Origin: Welwitschia mirabilis
Taxonomy: Eukaryota > Gnetophyta > Gnetopsida > Welwitschiales
Direction: 5' to 3'
Assembly: GCA_051453625.1 (NCBI GenBank)
Contig: JBOZIK010000001.1
Coordinates: 5,874,382-5,938,381 of the forward strand
DNA length: 64,000 bases
A program made the position numbers and the translations under genes. Shown here in pieces: positions 44,151 to 57,860 of the stretch. Within the stretch, counting starts at the first letter, position 1. Every line of letters starts with the position of its first letter. The notes below the pieces were generated by a model, which was given only the letters and a program-made list of their open reading frames with translations, searched no databases and was not told where the DNA came from.

Positions 44151-46882
44151 AAAAAAGGTGGGAATAAAAGGATTTTGTGATTTATTATCTTTTAAATATC
44201 ATACTTGTGGTTTGCAATAATTTCTTAAATTTGTATAAGTTACTCAATAAGTCCTAAGCTTAGTTTATTTTGAGATCCACTTAGATAATAAAAGAACATA
44301 ATGAAGGCTATGTACTTAGGTAAGTTCATTCATTCATTCATTGATTTTATGGTTTAGTCCATTAACGCATTTTCATTTCCATTACTCACTCCACTTTACT
44401 TTACTTTACTTAACCCTTACTTCATAAGAAATAAATCACAAGACATAAACCATTTTTACGAATTAATTTTACACTTAGTTTTTAACAGAATGATTAATTG
44501 ACATTAAGTTAGTTTTTTTCTTTCATAGTTTAGTTGCATAATTTTTCATGGTTTTTAATAAAAACACTCATTGAATTTTTTATAAGATTATGTTCTCAAA
44601 TTGATTGTAATACACTCTATTGTAAAACTCTAAAGACAAAGTCTAGTTTTGGGTGGGGGATATGGCATCTAGTTTTTACATTGTATTTCACCAAATTTTT
44701 TAATTTAATGCCTTAATTGCAAAAAATTGAGTATGCAATTTTCAAAGTTATATCATTATTCACACTTAAGCACTTTTAGCTTAGATAATTTTTCCATGTT
44801 TAACCATTTTGTTATTAACTTTTTGCTAAGGATCTAATAAAATTCTAACTAAGGGTGTGTTAACATATAAAAATTAACATTTTAATCAAGTTAATTAACT
44901 AATTTATCTTCATGAAAGACATTAATATAATTAATTTTATCAGAAACATATGTCTTCTATTAATTTTTCATAATAATTAACTTATTGTTTATTCATGATA
45001 TTTTCAAAATAATTATTACGTTTGAAGGACATGCTTAAAAGTTAATGATAATCTAGACTAAAACACTAGTATTACCACCTAAGTCATCTAGTGTTGTTGA
45101 TTATTTTACATAAACCACCTTTATTCTCCTACTCTTGACTTTTCATGCAAATTTGGATCAAATGAAGTTATGGGCTTGATCAAATTTCACCTTTGAAATA
45201 ATTAGCACCTTCAGTAATACATGGTAGTAATGATGATAATACATAGTAGGACATGTGGTATTATTGAGTAAGATAATAGGGGAGACACATGATGATGATA
45301 GCAGTTGGCAGAATCACATCAAAAAAATATCCATCTAAATGAATAGATTACAAAACACCCTACTAATGCCATCCTTATGTAACTCCTAATCTAACACTAT
45401 ATGCCAAAGGTTTGTAACTACCTTGAGTCCTTTGCTATAATATATTTCATTTTGGATAAAGAATAGAACCTTGGAGCATCAAGTTGTGATGCCCTTCTAA
45501 GCACTTCTGAAAGAGTGAACTTACTTTTAATAATATTCTAAAGAGTTCTTTCTGCTTCCTTTCATCTTTGATATAATGTTCTTTTTTTTTTAATTCAATA
45601 TTCAAGAGTTGATTTATTTTTATTATTAGCTACAATTTACTTCTTACTAGGGATGCTTAAGTAGCATCATAATTATCAAGCTTTATTTGATTAAATGAGT
45701 GAATTTGATTAGCTAATTGGTTTATATATTAGTAATGTTATGGATCTTGTGCACTTTAAAGTTCATACTTTCCATTTTTATTATTAGGCTATGAAGGATC
45801 ACTAACCATTTAATTTATCAATACTCATATGGTAATGATAATATGTCATCATAACCCGGGTCTTTATACTCCATAATCTACAACATTTTTCAAGATAAGT
45901 GTAGCATTTGATCAAATGAAAAATTATGAAGGATGTATTAAATGAATACTTAGATCTTTCTTGCTTTTCTTTTTCCTATAAAGTTTCAAACCAAATTCTA
46001 AAACTCTCTCTTTTTTATTTATTTTTATTATAACTTACATTGAAGCAAGAGTTAATGTAAACTTCTAAAACCTACCTTAGTTCTATTTATGAGAGCAAAT
46101 AATACTAAGTACAAAGTTAAATCTAGTTCTTTGTACAAAACAAGAAACTTAGATAGTTGGCACGAAAATTATTTATTAGTTTCTCATTTTATTAAGGTAT
46201 GTTATTATTGAAAAGGCATTAAAACCTAGATTGGGCATTTTGATTTTATTGGAAGGTGGAAGCTTATTCTACTTGGGTATCTTCATGAGGTTAGTTTTCA
46301 AATGATATTCTCTAGTATTTATTACTTATGATGTTAAGTTTCATATCTTCATTAGAAAATATTCTAATTAGGTAACCTAATTCATCTCAGATCCAAGGCA
46401 TACATGTTTTCAATAAGCTTTAAATAGGGCTCAAATAATAAAAGGTTTTATAAAGGTTAAAAGAGGTCTCTAGAAAAAGTCCAAATGCTATTTCATAAAA
46501 AGGCTAACAACACCAGTCAAGGAAGGTGGAGGCATTAGTTTATTTAAAAATTATAGAATGAAAACAAAGATAAATGTTCATAGTGTTTACATAAAACATT
46601 CAAAGTTTACATAAAACTCAAAGAAAAATAAACCCTAAACATTTTTTCATTTTCAAAGGCATTTAACAAAAATAAAACATTTAATAGAAACATGAACTTA
46701 ACTATGAAAATAAAATTTGTAAAAAAATAAAAATAAAGTTACAAAATAAATGAGTTATATATTATTTTTTCCCTCATTTTGGTTGCAACCTATTAAAAAA
46801 ATTATAAACTACAACATAAAATATTTGATATAAAAATACTATTTGAGTTAAAGTGAAGAAATAAATATAACTTTAAGATGAA
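44151..46882. other. 2.7 kb AT-rich stretch, no gene recognised
   Basis: Contains a short (ATTC)n run at about 44328-44343 and a TTTAC run at about 44392-44412. If the primer-binding site at 46883-46897 is genuine, the right part is the interior of a minus-strand retrotransposon, but I find no Gag or Pol motif. The 60-codon plus-strand frame at 44534 has no support. Confidence 0.45.
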
Positions 46883-46897
46883 CTAATTCTGATATCA
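46883..46897 (-). other. possible decayed primer-binding site (tRNA-iMet type)
   Basis: The minus strand reads TGATATCAGAATTAG, against TGGTATCAGAGCTAG. An LTR would then lie on the right, from about 46899 to somewhere before 47920. A TATA-like box at 47846-47858 on the same strand fits that reading. Confidence 0.45.
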
Positions 46898-46898
46898 T

Positions 46899-47920
46899 TG
46901 GAAATGGATTAGTATCCACCACTAAAGGAAATGAAATAAATACACAAAAGAAAAAGGAACTAGTTTGAGTTTTACTAGAGTGGATCAATACTAATCACTA
47001 GAAAAACTTAAAATAAAACTAAACTAAAAACTTATAAGAAAGTAAAATTATACTACTCTAAGAAGATACTATGTCATTACCCTTAGTAACAATGCCTAAA
47101 TCTATTTGTCATCTAGTACAATAAAATCAAAATAAACAAAGTAAATACCCATTATCATTCTTTCATAGGAATAATTAATGTAACTTAACATAAATTATAC
47201 AAACTTTACCAAAGTTATAATACAAATCAAATAAATAAAAACATTAAGAGTTGAGAATTATGATGAACCTTCAATTGGTAATATAGAAAAGTGAACAATC
47301 TTCAAAGGTCTATAGCTCATCTTTTCTAACAATGATCCTTTACTCTAATGATATCTTGCAATTTTTTAAAACATAACTCAAACTATTAACTCATAATTCC
47401 TTAGGTTGTGATGAAATAATTTCATTTACCACACCAGTGTTAGTGAATTTGATAATCACTTAATCCTTTATAGTTATTTCATAAGTATGGAAAGTAAGAA
47501 CTACAATACTCAAATTCCATCAAATAAAAGTAACTACAACTAACTAACCTAATTAATTCACTTAGTTAACAATATGACTTGATATTGTGGTCTTAATTAA
47601 TCTTTGTAAGTGTAAATATATTTGTAATTTAAAATTAAAACAAATGCAAAAATACACTTTTATTTAATCGAAAGAGTAAATTATATTTAAAAAAAATAAA
47701 ATGAGACTGGTATGAACTCCTCGAACTAGCCTTAAAACAAGTTCACTTCTATAGAAGATACTTAGAAGCACCATATTAGGTATGACACTTCAAGAATTTC
47801 TACTACATTTACCAACCAAATAATCCTTACAAATGAGGACTTAAGCCCCTTTTATAGGTGAGTATGGGATGGGGGTAATTAGAAGCCCTGGACTTGTAGT
47901 GTAAGATGGATAGTTACTAT
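46899..47920 (-). repeat. possible LTR of a minus-strand element
   Basis: Bounded on the left by the candidate primer-binding site and on the right by the LTR at 47921. No second copy is seen in the window, so the LTR call is inference. No coding sequence is present. Confidence 0.3.
47846..47858 (-). promoter_or_regulatory. TATA-box-like element
   Basis: The minus strand reads CCTATAAAAGGGG, a canonical TATA box with flanking G/C in otherwise AT-rich DNA, followed by CTTAAGTCCTCATTTG. It would serve the putative minus-strand LTR. Confidence 0.35.
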
Positions 47921-48168
47921 TGTAAAAATTAAGAAATTAATTATTTTTCCTTTTCCACATATTTTACCAATTCCCTATGTTTATGTGGCTATTATATCAT
48001 ATTTCTATTTTCATCCCCATTTCCTCTTATTTTCCTCAACTAAATTTTATTATATGGTGTATAAATTCATTATTTTTAAATAAAATAATAAGGTATTTTA
48101 GATGGTATAATTATTTAATATTCTCAGGAATTTCTCCCAACATTTGGCTAAATTGCACTTGATAAATC
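47921..48168 (+). repeat. 5' LTR of a short LTR element
   Basis: TGTAAAAATTAAGAAATTAATTATTTTTCC and what follows match 50201-50450. Shared are ATCCCCATTTCC-C-TTATTTT, ATGGTGTATAAATTCATT (with a TATAAAT box near 48058) and CTAAA-T---ACTTGAT at the end. Confidence 0.8.
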
Positions 48169-50188
48169 TTTAGATCTAATAAATAATATTAAATCAAAAC
48201 TAGAATTTCTTAGAGAAAATAAATCATGTAGATATTATCAATCACTTCTTAATGAGGCTGTACTCCAAAAAGACCATAGCCATTCTAGTTTTTATCCTTA
48301 TGAAGTTTATTAATAAGGCATCAAGGCACATCATTAGCAGAAGAATATCCTACATCTCAAAGACAACTTTATTAACATTTTGATTTGCATATAAATTTAC
48401 TTTTACTAAGACTATTTTTAAATAGATTAATCATTTCACATAATGTAAGAGTATTAGTTTCAATGTCAACATAAATGTAAGAAGCAGATAAACATATAAA
48501 TAAGCATGAGAAATAAAATCTGGTCATCACCACATGTATAACCTTAGTAGAGATTACACTCATCATTTTCCATAAAGCAATAAGTATAGAATTCAATAAT
48601 AGCATTTAACAATTAATTAGTTATTATATTTTAATGCTCATATTATAGCAAAATGAAGGAGGTATCCCTTCACTTTCATCTATAAATTTATCAAGAAGCA
48701 TAGATGCTAGCATCAAGATGGTGCATGAATTTTGAATTAGTTTTAGAGTACTTTAATTTAGCCAAGTCAATACCTGAGAGAGTGGGTCTTAGATGGGAAT
48801 TTATCATCTTTTTAATAGTTCAATTATATCTCCATTATTGATCATTATTGGTTAACCCTTATTTTCTTTAATCATTTATTTGATTATTATCTATTTAATC
48901 AGGGGAAATGGAGAGAGATGAAACTCAAATGTTATATGTAAAATTTCACTTGGGGTATTNNNNNNNNNNNNNNNNNNNNNNNNNNNNNNNNNNNNNNNNN
49001 NNNNNNNNNNNNNNNNNNNNNNNNNNNNNNNNNNNNNNNNNNNNNNNNNNNNNNNNNNNTATATAATACACTACAATTTATTTTTTAAAATGAAAGAGGA
49101 ATTAAACTATTTAATTCTTTTTTTTCATATATGTTATAAATTCTCAAAAGCTTAGGGTAGTTTAACACAAGTTATAGAATAAGATTCTAAAGTTTTCTTT
49201 TGACTTTTTATTTAGTTCATTATTTTGATTCAATAGCTTTCAAAGAATATAAATCTTAATAGGTATTTTTGAAGAGAACAACAAAAGAGAGAATTCTTCC
49301 ATCTAGTGTGGAGCTTTCCATTTGCTTTCTTCTTTTGGTTATTGAATAAGGAATTTATTTGAGAATTTACTCAAGGTTTTAAGATGCCATATCTAGAGGG
49401 TATTATGATATTAAGGATGCTAAGCTAGGAGGAATTCAAGGAGTACTAGATGATGATGCTAATACTTAAGCATAAGTTAAAGAGAAGTGAAGTTTCTATG
49501 ATTGGATGGAGTTACATTGAAATTGAGGATTATCCAAGTACTAAAGCCAATTAAATTGATGAAACTAGGAGTCAATCCTACTCTTTAGGACATCCAAGAC
49601 ATTAAATAACTCATAATAACATCAAATATTAGGATTATTATTGATTTTAAACTATTACTTTGAAAACTTCTTTATGAAATGTCTATGATTAAGGAGGGGT
49701 ATATTTTTAGAAGAACTTATTATTTCAAAGAAAATTTTATATTGTATAAGAATCCTAGAATGGAAGACAATACCTTGATTTGGATTAGTCACATATTTTT
49801 GTTAAGTCTACATGTAATTTTAGATGAGTTTCATTATCAGTTGGTTGTGTTGCAATACATAATATTTGATTAGTTCCAATTGTTAGTTTGGATTAGTTGT
49901 TATTAGAGGTTAGTATTGTATGTGATTGGATTAGTCTCCCTAGCCTGGCAGCATTTAGTTGTTCAAATAAGGTATGTAGATTACTTAAGAAGACTACTTG
50001 AAAAATGTCTTCTTAAAAATTGAGTAGGATGATACATGTAGATTCATTTGAGAAAATTACTTGAAGGAAATATTTCTTAAAGTTGTACATTTTAATACTT
50101 TCTTGATTGATTCATTTTTTTAGTGCTTTATGATTCTATCAAGAATTTGTACTTTTGTGATGTTAATCTAACACTTGGATATCACATT
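48169..50188 (+). mobile_element. interior of the short LTR element, no pol recognised
   Basis: About 2 kb including the 100-N gap at 48960. Neither strand shows gag, RT or integrase motifs. The 64-codon plus-strand frame at 49679-49873 has no recognisable domain. The element (47921-50459) is either internally deleted or a non-autonomous type. A candidate primer-binding site after the first LTR is not visible. Confidence 0.6.
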
Positions 50189-50200
50189 AAAAGGGGGGTA
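50189..50200 (+). other. polypurine tract
   Basis: AAAAGGGGGGTA directly precedes the LTR start TGTTGGAGAAATTAAG at 50201. This confirms the plus-strand orientation. Confidence 0.85.
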
Positions 50201-50459
50201 TGTTGGAGAAATTAAGAAACTAATTATTTTTCCTTTCCAATATATTTCATTCACTTATTATTTTTATGTAGTTATTATATTACATTTCTATTTTTATCCC
50301 CATTTCCCCTTATTTTACTCAACTACCTTCTATTAGATGGTGTATAAATTCATTTATTTTTGAATAATATAATGAGTTGTTTTGGATGGCATATTTATTC
50401 AAGCTTCCTTTGAATTTTTCCTAGTTTTGGGCCTAAACTATACTTGATGGATATTCATG
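50201..50459 (+). repeat. 3' LTR of the short LTR element
   Basis: Starts TGTTGGAGAAATTAAGAAAC and matches 47921-48168 across about 250 bases. The end near 50459 (GATATTCA) is set by loss of alignment. Confidence 0.8.
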
Positions 50460-52259
50460 TTAAATAGCTACAAAGTTAGCCATATAGCTTTAGGTAAGGT
50501 CTTTGTATTTTTGTATTAGATTAATATCATCAAAATGATTTTAATACATGACCTTTGAATGCTAATGCTTTTGTGAACTGATGATATTGCCATATGTATG
50601 TCACATCATCTCACTTAGCACTGTCACATATCCTTACTACATTCTTTCATGTCACTGTTATGTGCCCTTGAAGATGCTAGTTATTTTTTATATGGTAACT
50701 AATTAAGGTCATACTTGCATTTTTATTATTTTTTCATGACAATTTTAGAATCTAACATTTAAAGTGTTCTACTCTAAAGAACTGAAGATACTGGTGACCT
50801 AGATGATGGCATTGGCATTTTTGTCTGAATAATACTCAACTTTTAGCAGATCCTTTAGAATGTGATAAATAGCCTAAAAATGTTATGAGAATGTGATATT
50901 TAAAAGGGGTAGAAAACATAATTTTATAATAAAATGATATTTTATACTTCCTACTAAGCTAGATTTGTTAGATAACTTGGTATGAATGTTAATTTTTGCA
51001 TGTTAATAGATGTCTACAAATGGATACTTTAATATAGTTACATTATAATTACACAACAAAGGAGAATAACTTAGTAAATTTCACTAAGATTTATATTTAG
51101 TTCATCACACAGCTTTTCTAAATCATTTTCTAAATGATAAGTATGATAATCATTATTTTATAAAGAAAGGGCTTATAGATAAACATAAGAGCAATAAAAA
51201 ATTTCATTATCTTTATCCTTGTTGCAAGTTTCTGAGAGTTCCTTCCTTTCATATTATCTTATATCTTGTCCTTCCTATGTACTCTTCAATATGAATAACA
51301 TACAAATTTTGTAAAACCTTTGACCTCATTGAGAAAATACATTTTTTCTTTTATTAAAGAATACTTTCCCATTCCTTATTTTCTATCTTATATAGGTATA
51401 GATATGCATAATTAAAACATACTTTCAATAATTAAATATCCTATACTATTGAAATTTTTGATTTAAATTTGATATGGCTTAATCAAGAGGATGGTAATGT
51501 AAGTTTATTTATAGTATGAGTAATCAACAATGATGAAATTTATAATATAAGAGAAGAGTAAGGCATGGGCATAGGTAGTTTTATAATAAAATATTATAGC
51601 AGGTATTTGTATTTATATGTATGAGGATGTATCTAAATCATTGATCACTTAATGTATGATTAACATTTATCATGTTATGAATAAACCTAAAGTGATAGTA
51701 TGCTATTGTTGATAAGATATTACTTAGATGAAAATCTAGAATTTATTTTTTTAATTTTTTAAAAAATAACATTTATTTTAGTTTTTAAAAATAAAGGGAA
51801 TCCCAAGTTAAAAGGAGTGTTATTTTATTTTTAAATTTATATTTTTGTATCTAAGGTTTTTATTTATTTTTAATTAATTTGTGACCTTAATGTTTGCTCA
51901 TATGATCAAATACCAAGCATCCAAATTAATTATTTCTTATAACTATCTTTCTGTGTTAACTCTTAATGATTGAAGTAAGACACTTATGATGCTATAAATT
52001 AGGTGTGGCTTCTAATTATTATTTTTAAGGCAAAGAGATTGATTTTAAAGAACATAAGTCAATTTTCATTATGAACTTATAAGACTTTATGTTTTAGGAA
52101 TTTATAATAACTAATACTTTAAAGTAGTTAGAATAAGATTTACACTTGATTCATGATATATATGATATTATTATTCAATTGTATTGTCTCCTTAGATTCA
52201 TCCTTAAAATGAAAGAAAGGTTTTCTCAAAGAAATAAAATTTTCTAAACTACATTTAAC
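50460..52259. other. AT-rich stretch, nothing recognised
   Basis: No frame over 60 codons, LTR pair or known motif is seen on either strand. Confidence 0.55.
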
Positions 52260-52523
52260 TTTGTCATGATTATCTATATATATATATATAGCAGCATGAT
52301 CTAGGTAGATTATAGATATTCCAACTAATATATATATATATATATATAATCTATGTGGATTATATATATTAANNNNNNNNNNNNNNNNNNNNNNNNNNNN
52401 NNNNNNNNNNNNNNNNNNNNNNNNNNNNNNNNNNNNNNNNNNNNNNNNNNNNNNNNNNNNNNNNNNNNNNNNCTAATATATATATATATATATATAATCT
52501 AGGTGGATTATAGATATTAACCT
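52260..52523. repeat. minisatellite with (TA)n core around an N gap
   Basis: A unit of about 50 bases, (TA)n then ATCTAGGTGGATTATAGATATT then A-C-CTAA, occurs at 52270-52325, 52326-52372 and, after the 100-N gap, 52473-52522. The flanking units suggest the gap is an unassembled expansion of the same array. Confidence 0.8.
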
Positions 52524-53155
52524 AATAGTTCTTTCTCAAAATAATATACAATATTTGAGTTAAAATACACATACAACATGATTAAAGTAAAGAAATCCAT
52601 AATAATTTTAAGTTTACTTAATATTATATAGATAATCATTAAAATAAAAATGTTGCTAACATCAATTAGGTTTCATATAGCATTTATTCATTTACCATAT
52701 GAGTAAATCATTTTTCACAAGTTTTCATTTTTAAAACTAATATAACTAATCCAATTTTATGCTTATGAATGAGTTTTTACAATTAGTAACTAACAAAAAC
52801 TTACTAGTGCATCTCTACTTCATAGGAAGATTTTTAAAGTATAAGGGTCTTTAACATAAAAGTTTTCTTAGTTTCTAAATTTTAGTCTTAATCATATACA
52901 TGTAGTGTAATGTAGTATAAGATGATATTAGAATCTTGGAGTGAATATTTATTTTCTACAATGCTTACCATGAAGAGATCAAATTTGATATGCTATTATA
53001 GAGATTCCTCCACTTCAATCTATTTTTAATAAAAAACTTAGTAAGGGTACCTAGCAAATTAATGTATTATAATTAAATTAAGTGAATTCTCATAGTTTTA
53101 GATGTTAGTTTAAATAAATCTTAAATATTTACATTATTCAAATTCAGATTTTTAC
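52524..53155. other. AT-rich stretch, nothing recognised
   Basis: No coding or repeat structure is defensible. Confidence 0.5.
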
Positions 53156-53201
53156 AAACACACACACATACGAGCACTCGCGCNNNNNNNNNNNNNNNNN
53201 N

Positions 53202-53247
<46 letters not shown>
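53156..53247. repeat. compound (CA)n / (GA)n microsatellite with an N gap
   Basis: CACACACACATACGAGCACTCGCGC is followed by 18 N and about 22 GA units. The GCGC block is the only such GC-rich run for kilobases. Confidence 0.9.
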
Positions 53248-53249
<2 letters not shown>

Positions 53250-54741
53250 AAAAAATCTTTGAAACTTAAATTTAAACAAATGATTATTGTTAAGGCTCAA
53301 AATCTTAATATCATCATGAAGAAATACCTTAAATAATTAGAATCAAATAATATAGTTAAATATGAGTTTTTTAAGAAATTTATATATCCTTATCTCATAA
53401 AATAAAATAAAGTTATTATGTTTAGAACTTTTCCTCAGAATATATTTGTCATGAATGGTTTTCTATCTTTATTTTTTAATATAATAATTTTTAAAGGATT
53501 TCTTATAATTCATCTAAGTTATTCTTTATAAATTATAAATATTCATTATGGTTATGATAAAGATATATCACTCCTCAAAAAACTTTATATTTAATTTCAA
53601 TATAAATATGATAAGATTTTCCAAAAACAATTCTATAAGGATACATTATAATTGATGTTTTATCAGAGAGATTACTAAGATGAAGTGTTTAATATTTTTA
53701 ATTAGAATTTCACCATTTTTGATAAAATATCCTTAATTCACGATTTATAACTTGTACTTAACCACTATTGTTTGAAGAATTTAAAGCTACAACTTCATGT
53801 AGAATACCGCATTTAGTTAGTAAAGTTTACTAATCATTCTTGGTATATTTTAAAACAAATCAATTAGATGAGTAACTGTAATGTGTTACTTGTGTCTTAT
53901 ATGATTAAATATAGAACACTATAGGAAAATTTCATACTCTTTGATAGTATTTTGATTGCATAATTAATAAATAGATTCTTCTCAATTAATCTTGGGATAT
54001 CTTCCTATTTCAAATCTTAGAAAATGAGATCCCATCATTTTTCCTTTGCTAATTACATGCTACAAAGATTAAGCACTAACAATTGTTAGGTGGTTTGCCT
54101 TTATATTGAGATCTCCTATGATGTTGTTTAGGTATAAAATTTTATTTCCTGTTATTATATTTGGTTTTATAATTTTTTAGACATATTTAGTTTTAAAATA
54201 GAAAATATTCTCTCAAATATTCAATTCATCAAGTCATAAAAATCCATTAAAAACTTTACTCTTTGTGGTTGTTATTTATTATTACTAGAAAAAGATTATG
54301 AGTATATGCTATAAAGTAATGAATAGATTTAAGGAATCTTCTCTAATTCAAGTATAATAATATAAAAATTGATATTTATTTCTTCACTATGAATTCCTCT
54401 AAAAAGAACAACGTTTCAATGTATCTTATGTTTTTATAGTATTTATCACTAGAATAAGATCATAAATAACACATTCATAAAGAATAATTAATTGAAGAAT
54501 AAGATGATAGAATTACTTTTAAATTTTCTGACCTAAAATAAATTTCTTATTGTATTTTATTTTTAAGATAAATAAGGTTTTTATTCTACTTATAGCCTTT
54601 TGAAAAACCAATTTGTTCCTTTATAATTACATAAGCATTAATTTATCCCTTTGCAATTGCATAAGCATTCTAGACTAAGGTGTTTATAAAAGAAAATTAT
54701 ATTCAAATTCCTATTTCTTCTAGTATATTCATCATCACTTG
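53248..54741. other. AT-rich stretch, nothing recognised
   Basis: No coding motif is seen. A short ATCAGTTATCAGTTA duplication lies at its right edge, just inside the following LTR. Confidence 0.5.
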
Positions 54742-55850
54742 TGTTTTTATACCTCCCAGTTATCAGTTATCAGTTAATGATAAGTCAGCCTCATCCCATA
54801 TGCCTAACATAGTAATGATTTTGTAGGATAAATTAGATGCCTTAGACCTAAAATTTGAACATACTACTATAGGCAAGAAAAACATCAAAAGAACAAGTCA
54901 AGATTCAAAATTATTGGAATATTAAATTATGAAATAATTAAATTAAAATTGCTAAAAATCTTAAAGTAGTTAATTAGCATTTTCTAGATGGTCAATTACA
55001 TGATGCAAGAAATGTACAAGATTCAGCTAGTATTTGACCATATTTTATAGAGGGGTTGTCCATATAGAATTGACTGGGTTCATTTAGAGTGTTAACCATT
55101 TAACCTATTAATTACCATCATAACTTTAGGGGCCAACCTATTTCAATAAGTAGCTGATTGCCTTCCACAAAGAAATTATTTTTGGATTGACTAGTACATT
55201 AAAGGAGTAGATTATTAGTCTAATAGTAATTAAAATTATAGCCATTATGGACTATTGATAATTATTAGAATAGCATGTTACAAAGGTAAATAATCATTTT
55301 TATGTTTTCAATTGTTAAATTACTCATTACCTTAATCTATAATAGCTAGAATCTCTTTGGTATAAATAATTTATCTATTTTAGTAAATAGGATCTTTTTA
55401 AAAATTCATTATATCATTCTTTTAAGCATATTCAATACTTCTATTGTATATTTCTACTATCTTTAATTACTTTATACTAAATTAGAAAAGTAAGCTAAAT
55501 TGACTTGTAGTTATGATTGAGGCTTACTAAAGATCCCAATTATACTAGTAGAGAACTATTACAGCTTTTCTATGGATGTATGGTTAGATGTTACACTTGG
55601 AGTAAAGGAAAATAGGCTTGTTTTCATTACCTTGTATTCAATGCTCTTTATGATTTAAATAAATTAATGTGATTAACTATTATATGCATGATTAATCATA
55701 TGCATCATCATCAAGACTAATTTACCACTAATTATTATTTAATTAGATGATAGATTACATTATGTGAACTTAGGGTTAAACATTTAAATTGTAAAAATTA
55801 CCTTAGATATTCTATTCATTCCTCTCCTCTAGGATAGTCAATACTAATAA
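54742..55850 (+). repeat. 5' LTR of the 7.5 kb copia
   Basis: Starts near TGTTTTTATACC and aligns with 61178-62215. Shared blocks are GATAAATTxxAxxCCTTA, GACATCAAAAGAA/AACATCAAAAGAACAA, the GGGGTTxxCCAxxTAxAxATT block near 55050, TTATGGACTATTGATAA, and CCTATTTATTCCTxxCCTCTA at the end. A poor primer-binding site candidate, TAGTATTATAT (55852-55862), follows. Confidence 0.8.
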
Positions 55851-55921
55851 ATAGTATTATATTTTTAGTGTAGAGACTTTTTTTTTTTTAGATTATTTAA
55901 TTATTTGATAGGACATCTGTT

Positions 55922-56825
55922 ATGGAAGGTCAACCCACTAACCCTCCATACTACTTTACCTATGATAATTATGTGTTTTGAAAGATAAGGATGCAAATCT
56001 TTATTAAAATTATGAGTTTAAACTACTAGAAAATTGTAGAATAAGGATTTGACCCCTCAAGGAGCCTCAAATACTATATGGGATTACTATCTTTATGGTT
56101 AAGCAAAGGAGTACATGAGAGTATAAAGAAAAAAAATGAGACAATGTTTAATAAGAAGGTGATAAAAGAAACATGTTATAGACTAAATGTAAAGGACTAA
56201 AAAAAAAAGTAAGAAACTTTACTATTATAAAAGAGATATCAAAAGACTTTCAAGTAACATATGAAGAAATAAATCAAATCAAAAAAGACCAAAGGAAAAA
56301 AAATGCTCATAATATAATTTGAGCAAATTTGAATGCAAGATAAAACCTTCATAAGATTTAATAACAAAATCATGGATATTGTCAATGGACTTTGAAAAGT
56401 CAGAGAATCTCATAAATCAAGTTAAATTGCTAATAATATACTGAGATCATTTTTAAAATTTTATGAGAATAAAGTCTTATTAATTGAAGACATAAAGAAC
56501 GTTGATAACTTTAAGCTAGAAGAATTGGTAAGTGATATTTTAATATTTAAGCTCTTTGACATCTTCATAAAGGTAACAAAGGTAAAGGTATGACTCTTAA
56601 GATTAAAAAAATTGCATGTAGAAATAAAAATGATGACTCACGTAGTTCCTCATCTTCCTATTCTAATTCTAATGTAGAAAATTCAAGAATATGTTGGCGG
56701 AATAAAAAGTAAAAATAGGAGAGATCATGGTACAACATATTCAAGCTCAAATTGCAACACAAAAAAAGAGTATCCAGTGCTATAATTATAAAGAATTTGA
56801 ACACATAAAAAGTAAGTGTTCAAAT
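55922..56825 (+). pseudogene. copia gag with zinc knuckle
   Basis: The ATG at 55922 gives MEGQPTNPPYYFTYDNYVF and then, past a Trp-to-stop, KIRMQIFIKI. The UBN2 part reads KDFQVTYEEINQIK (about 56240), NKIMDIVNGL (about 56365), and ILRSFLKFYENKVLLIEDIK then LEELVSDILIFKL (56440-56560). The knuckle at 56778-56819 reads C-Y-N-Y-K-E-F-E-H-I-K-S-K-C, with the second Cys and the Gly changed. It is broken by stops and frameshifts. Gag would assemble the particle and package RNA. Confidence 0.85.
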
Positions 56826-57860
56826 AACATAAACAAGATGACATTGAGAAAATCTAGTAAGAAATGCAATATGAACACTTAGAATAATGATGAGTTAGAT
56901 TGGGAAGATATTCATTATAATAAGAGACTATCACTTATGGTATTTACCTCATCTGATGTATTAATCATCTCAAAGATAAATGATGATTTTGAATTTTATT
57001 AGATTAATCCTCATGAGTTAGAATTGGGTGATGTACCAAGTCTTGATTTTAGTTAAGAAATTAATGGAGAAGAGGATTAGTTCTCTAACATTAAAGAAAA
57101 TCATATAATAACCAAAGAATAAAAGATCAAAGAAGATAAGGATGTTCATGGACATGAAGAAGATCTAATGAATGCATACTAAGAACTCTTTGAAGAAAGC
57201 AAGAAAATTCTAAAAGTGAATTCTAACTTGAAGTAAGATGTAGTCCAATATGAACAAGATAAAAATAAGTTAACATCAAAATTAGAGCTTGGAAAAAAGA
57301 ACTTAGGAGCTCAAGAATCCTACTTTTAGAAGAACATTAAATATCTTTAATACCTTATAAGAGAAGTAAAAGGCATGCAAGTTTCTACTTTAAAACTTGA
57401 TGATTAAATACAATTATTTCAAATTTTTTTATAGGTAATAGATCATTAGAGACTATGTTGTTTAAACAAAAAATAGTAAGTGACCAAAGTGGCTTAGGAT
57501 ATGTTTCACTACTTACATCATTTCTTGTACTTACCTTATCAAGTAAATCTTTCTTTTTTTTAAAGGGTAAAAGTTCAATGTCTACAAATGTCAAATTAGG
57601 TATTGCGTAACATTATTATTAAAATATTAAATTTAACAAAAAGAGTAGGAAATTTCTCATTTATCATTTTTATACTAGGTTGGTTTCATCATGCTAAAAT
57701 TAAATATCATTTTAGTAATGTAGTTTTTAGATTTGGTACTTTACCCAGTTATAAATGTATTAGAAAAAAAGCCAAACTTTGATATTAGATAGAGAACTGG
57801 TAAAGCTTATAAGATGTTTTTTAATTCACACTACTTAAATAGCTATTAATGATGTTAATT
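56826..57860 (+). pseudogene. copia Gag C-terminal coiled-coil region
   Basis: Polar Glu/Lys/Asn-rich translation with ELFEESKKILKVNSNLK and QDKNKLTSKLELGKKNLG at about 57180-57310. This matches the coiled-coil stretch SIRE/Tork elements carry between the zinc knuckle and protease. It has several stops. The minus-strand frame at 57385-57594 is an antisense shadow. Confidence 0.6.

Noticed and set aside
57385-57594. 69-codon minus-strand frame
   Set aside because: Lies antisense within the copia gag-protease linker and shows no domain.
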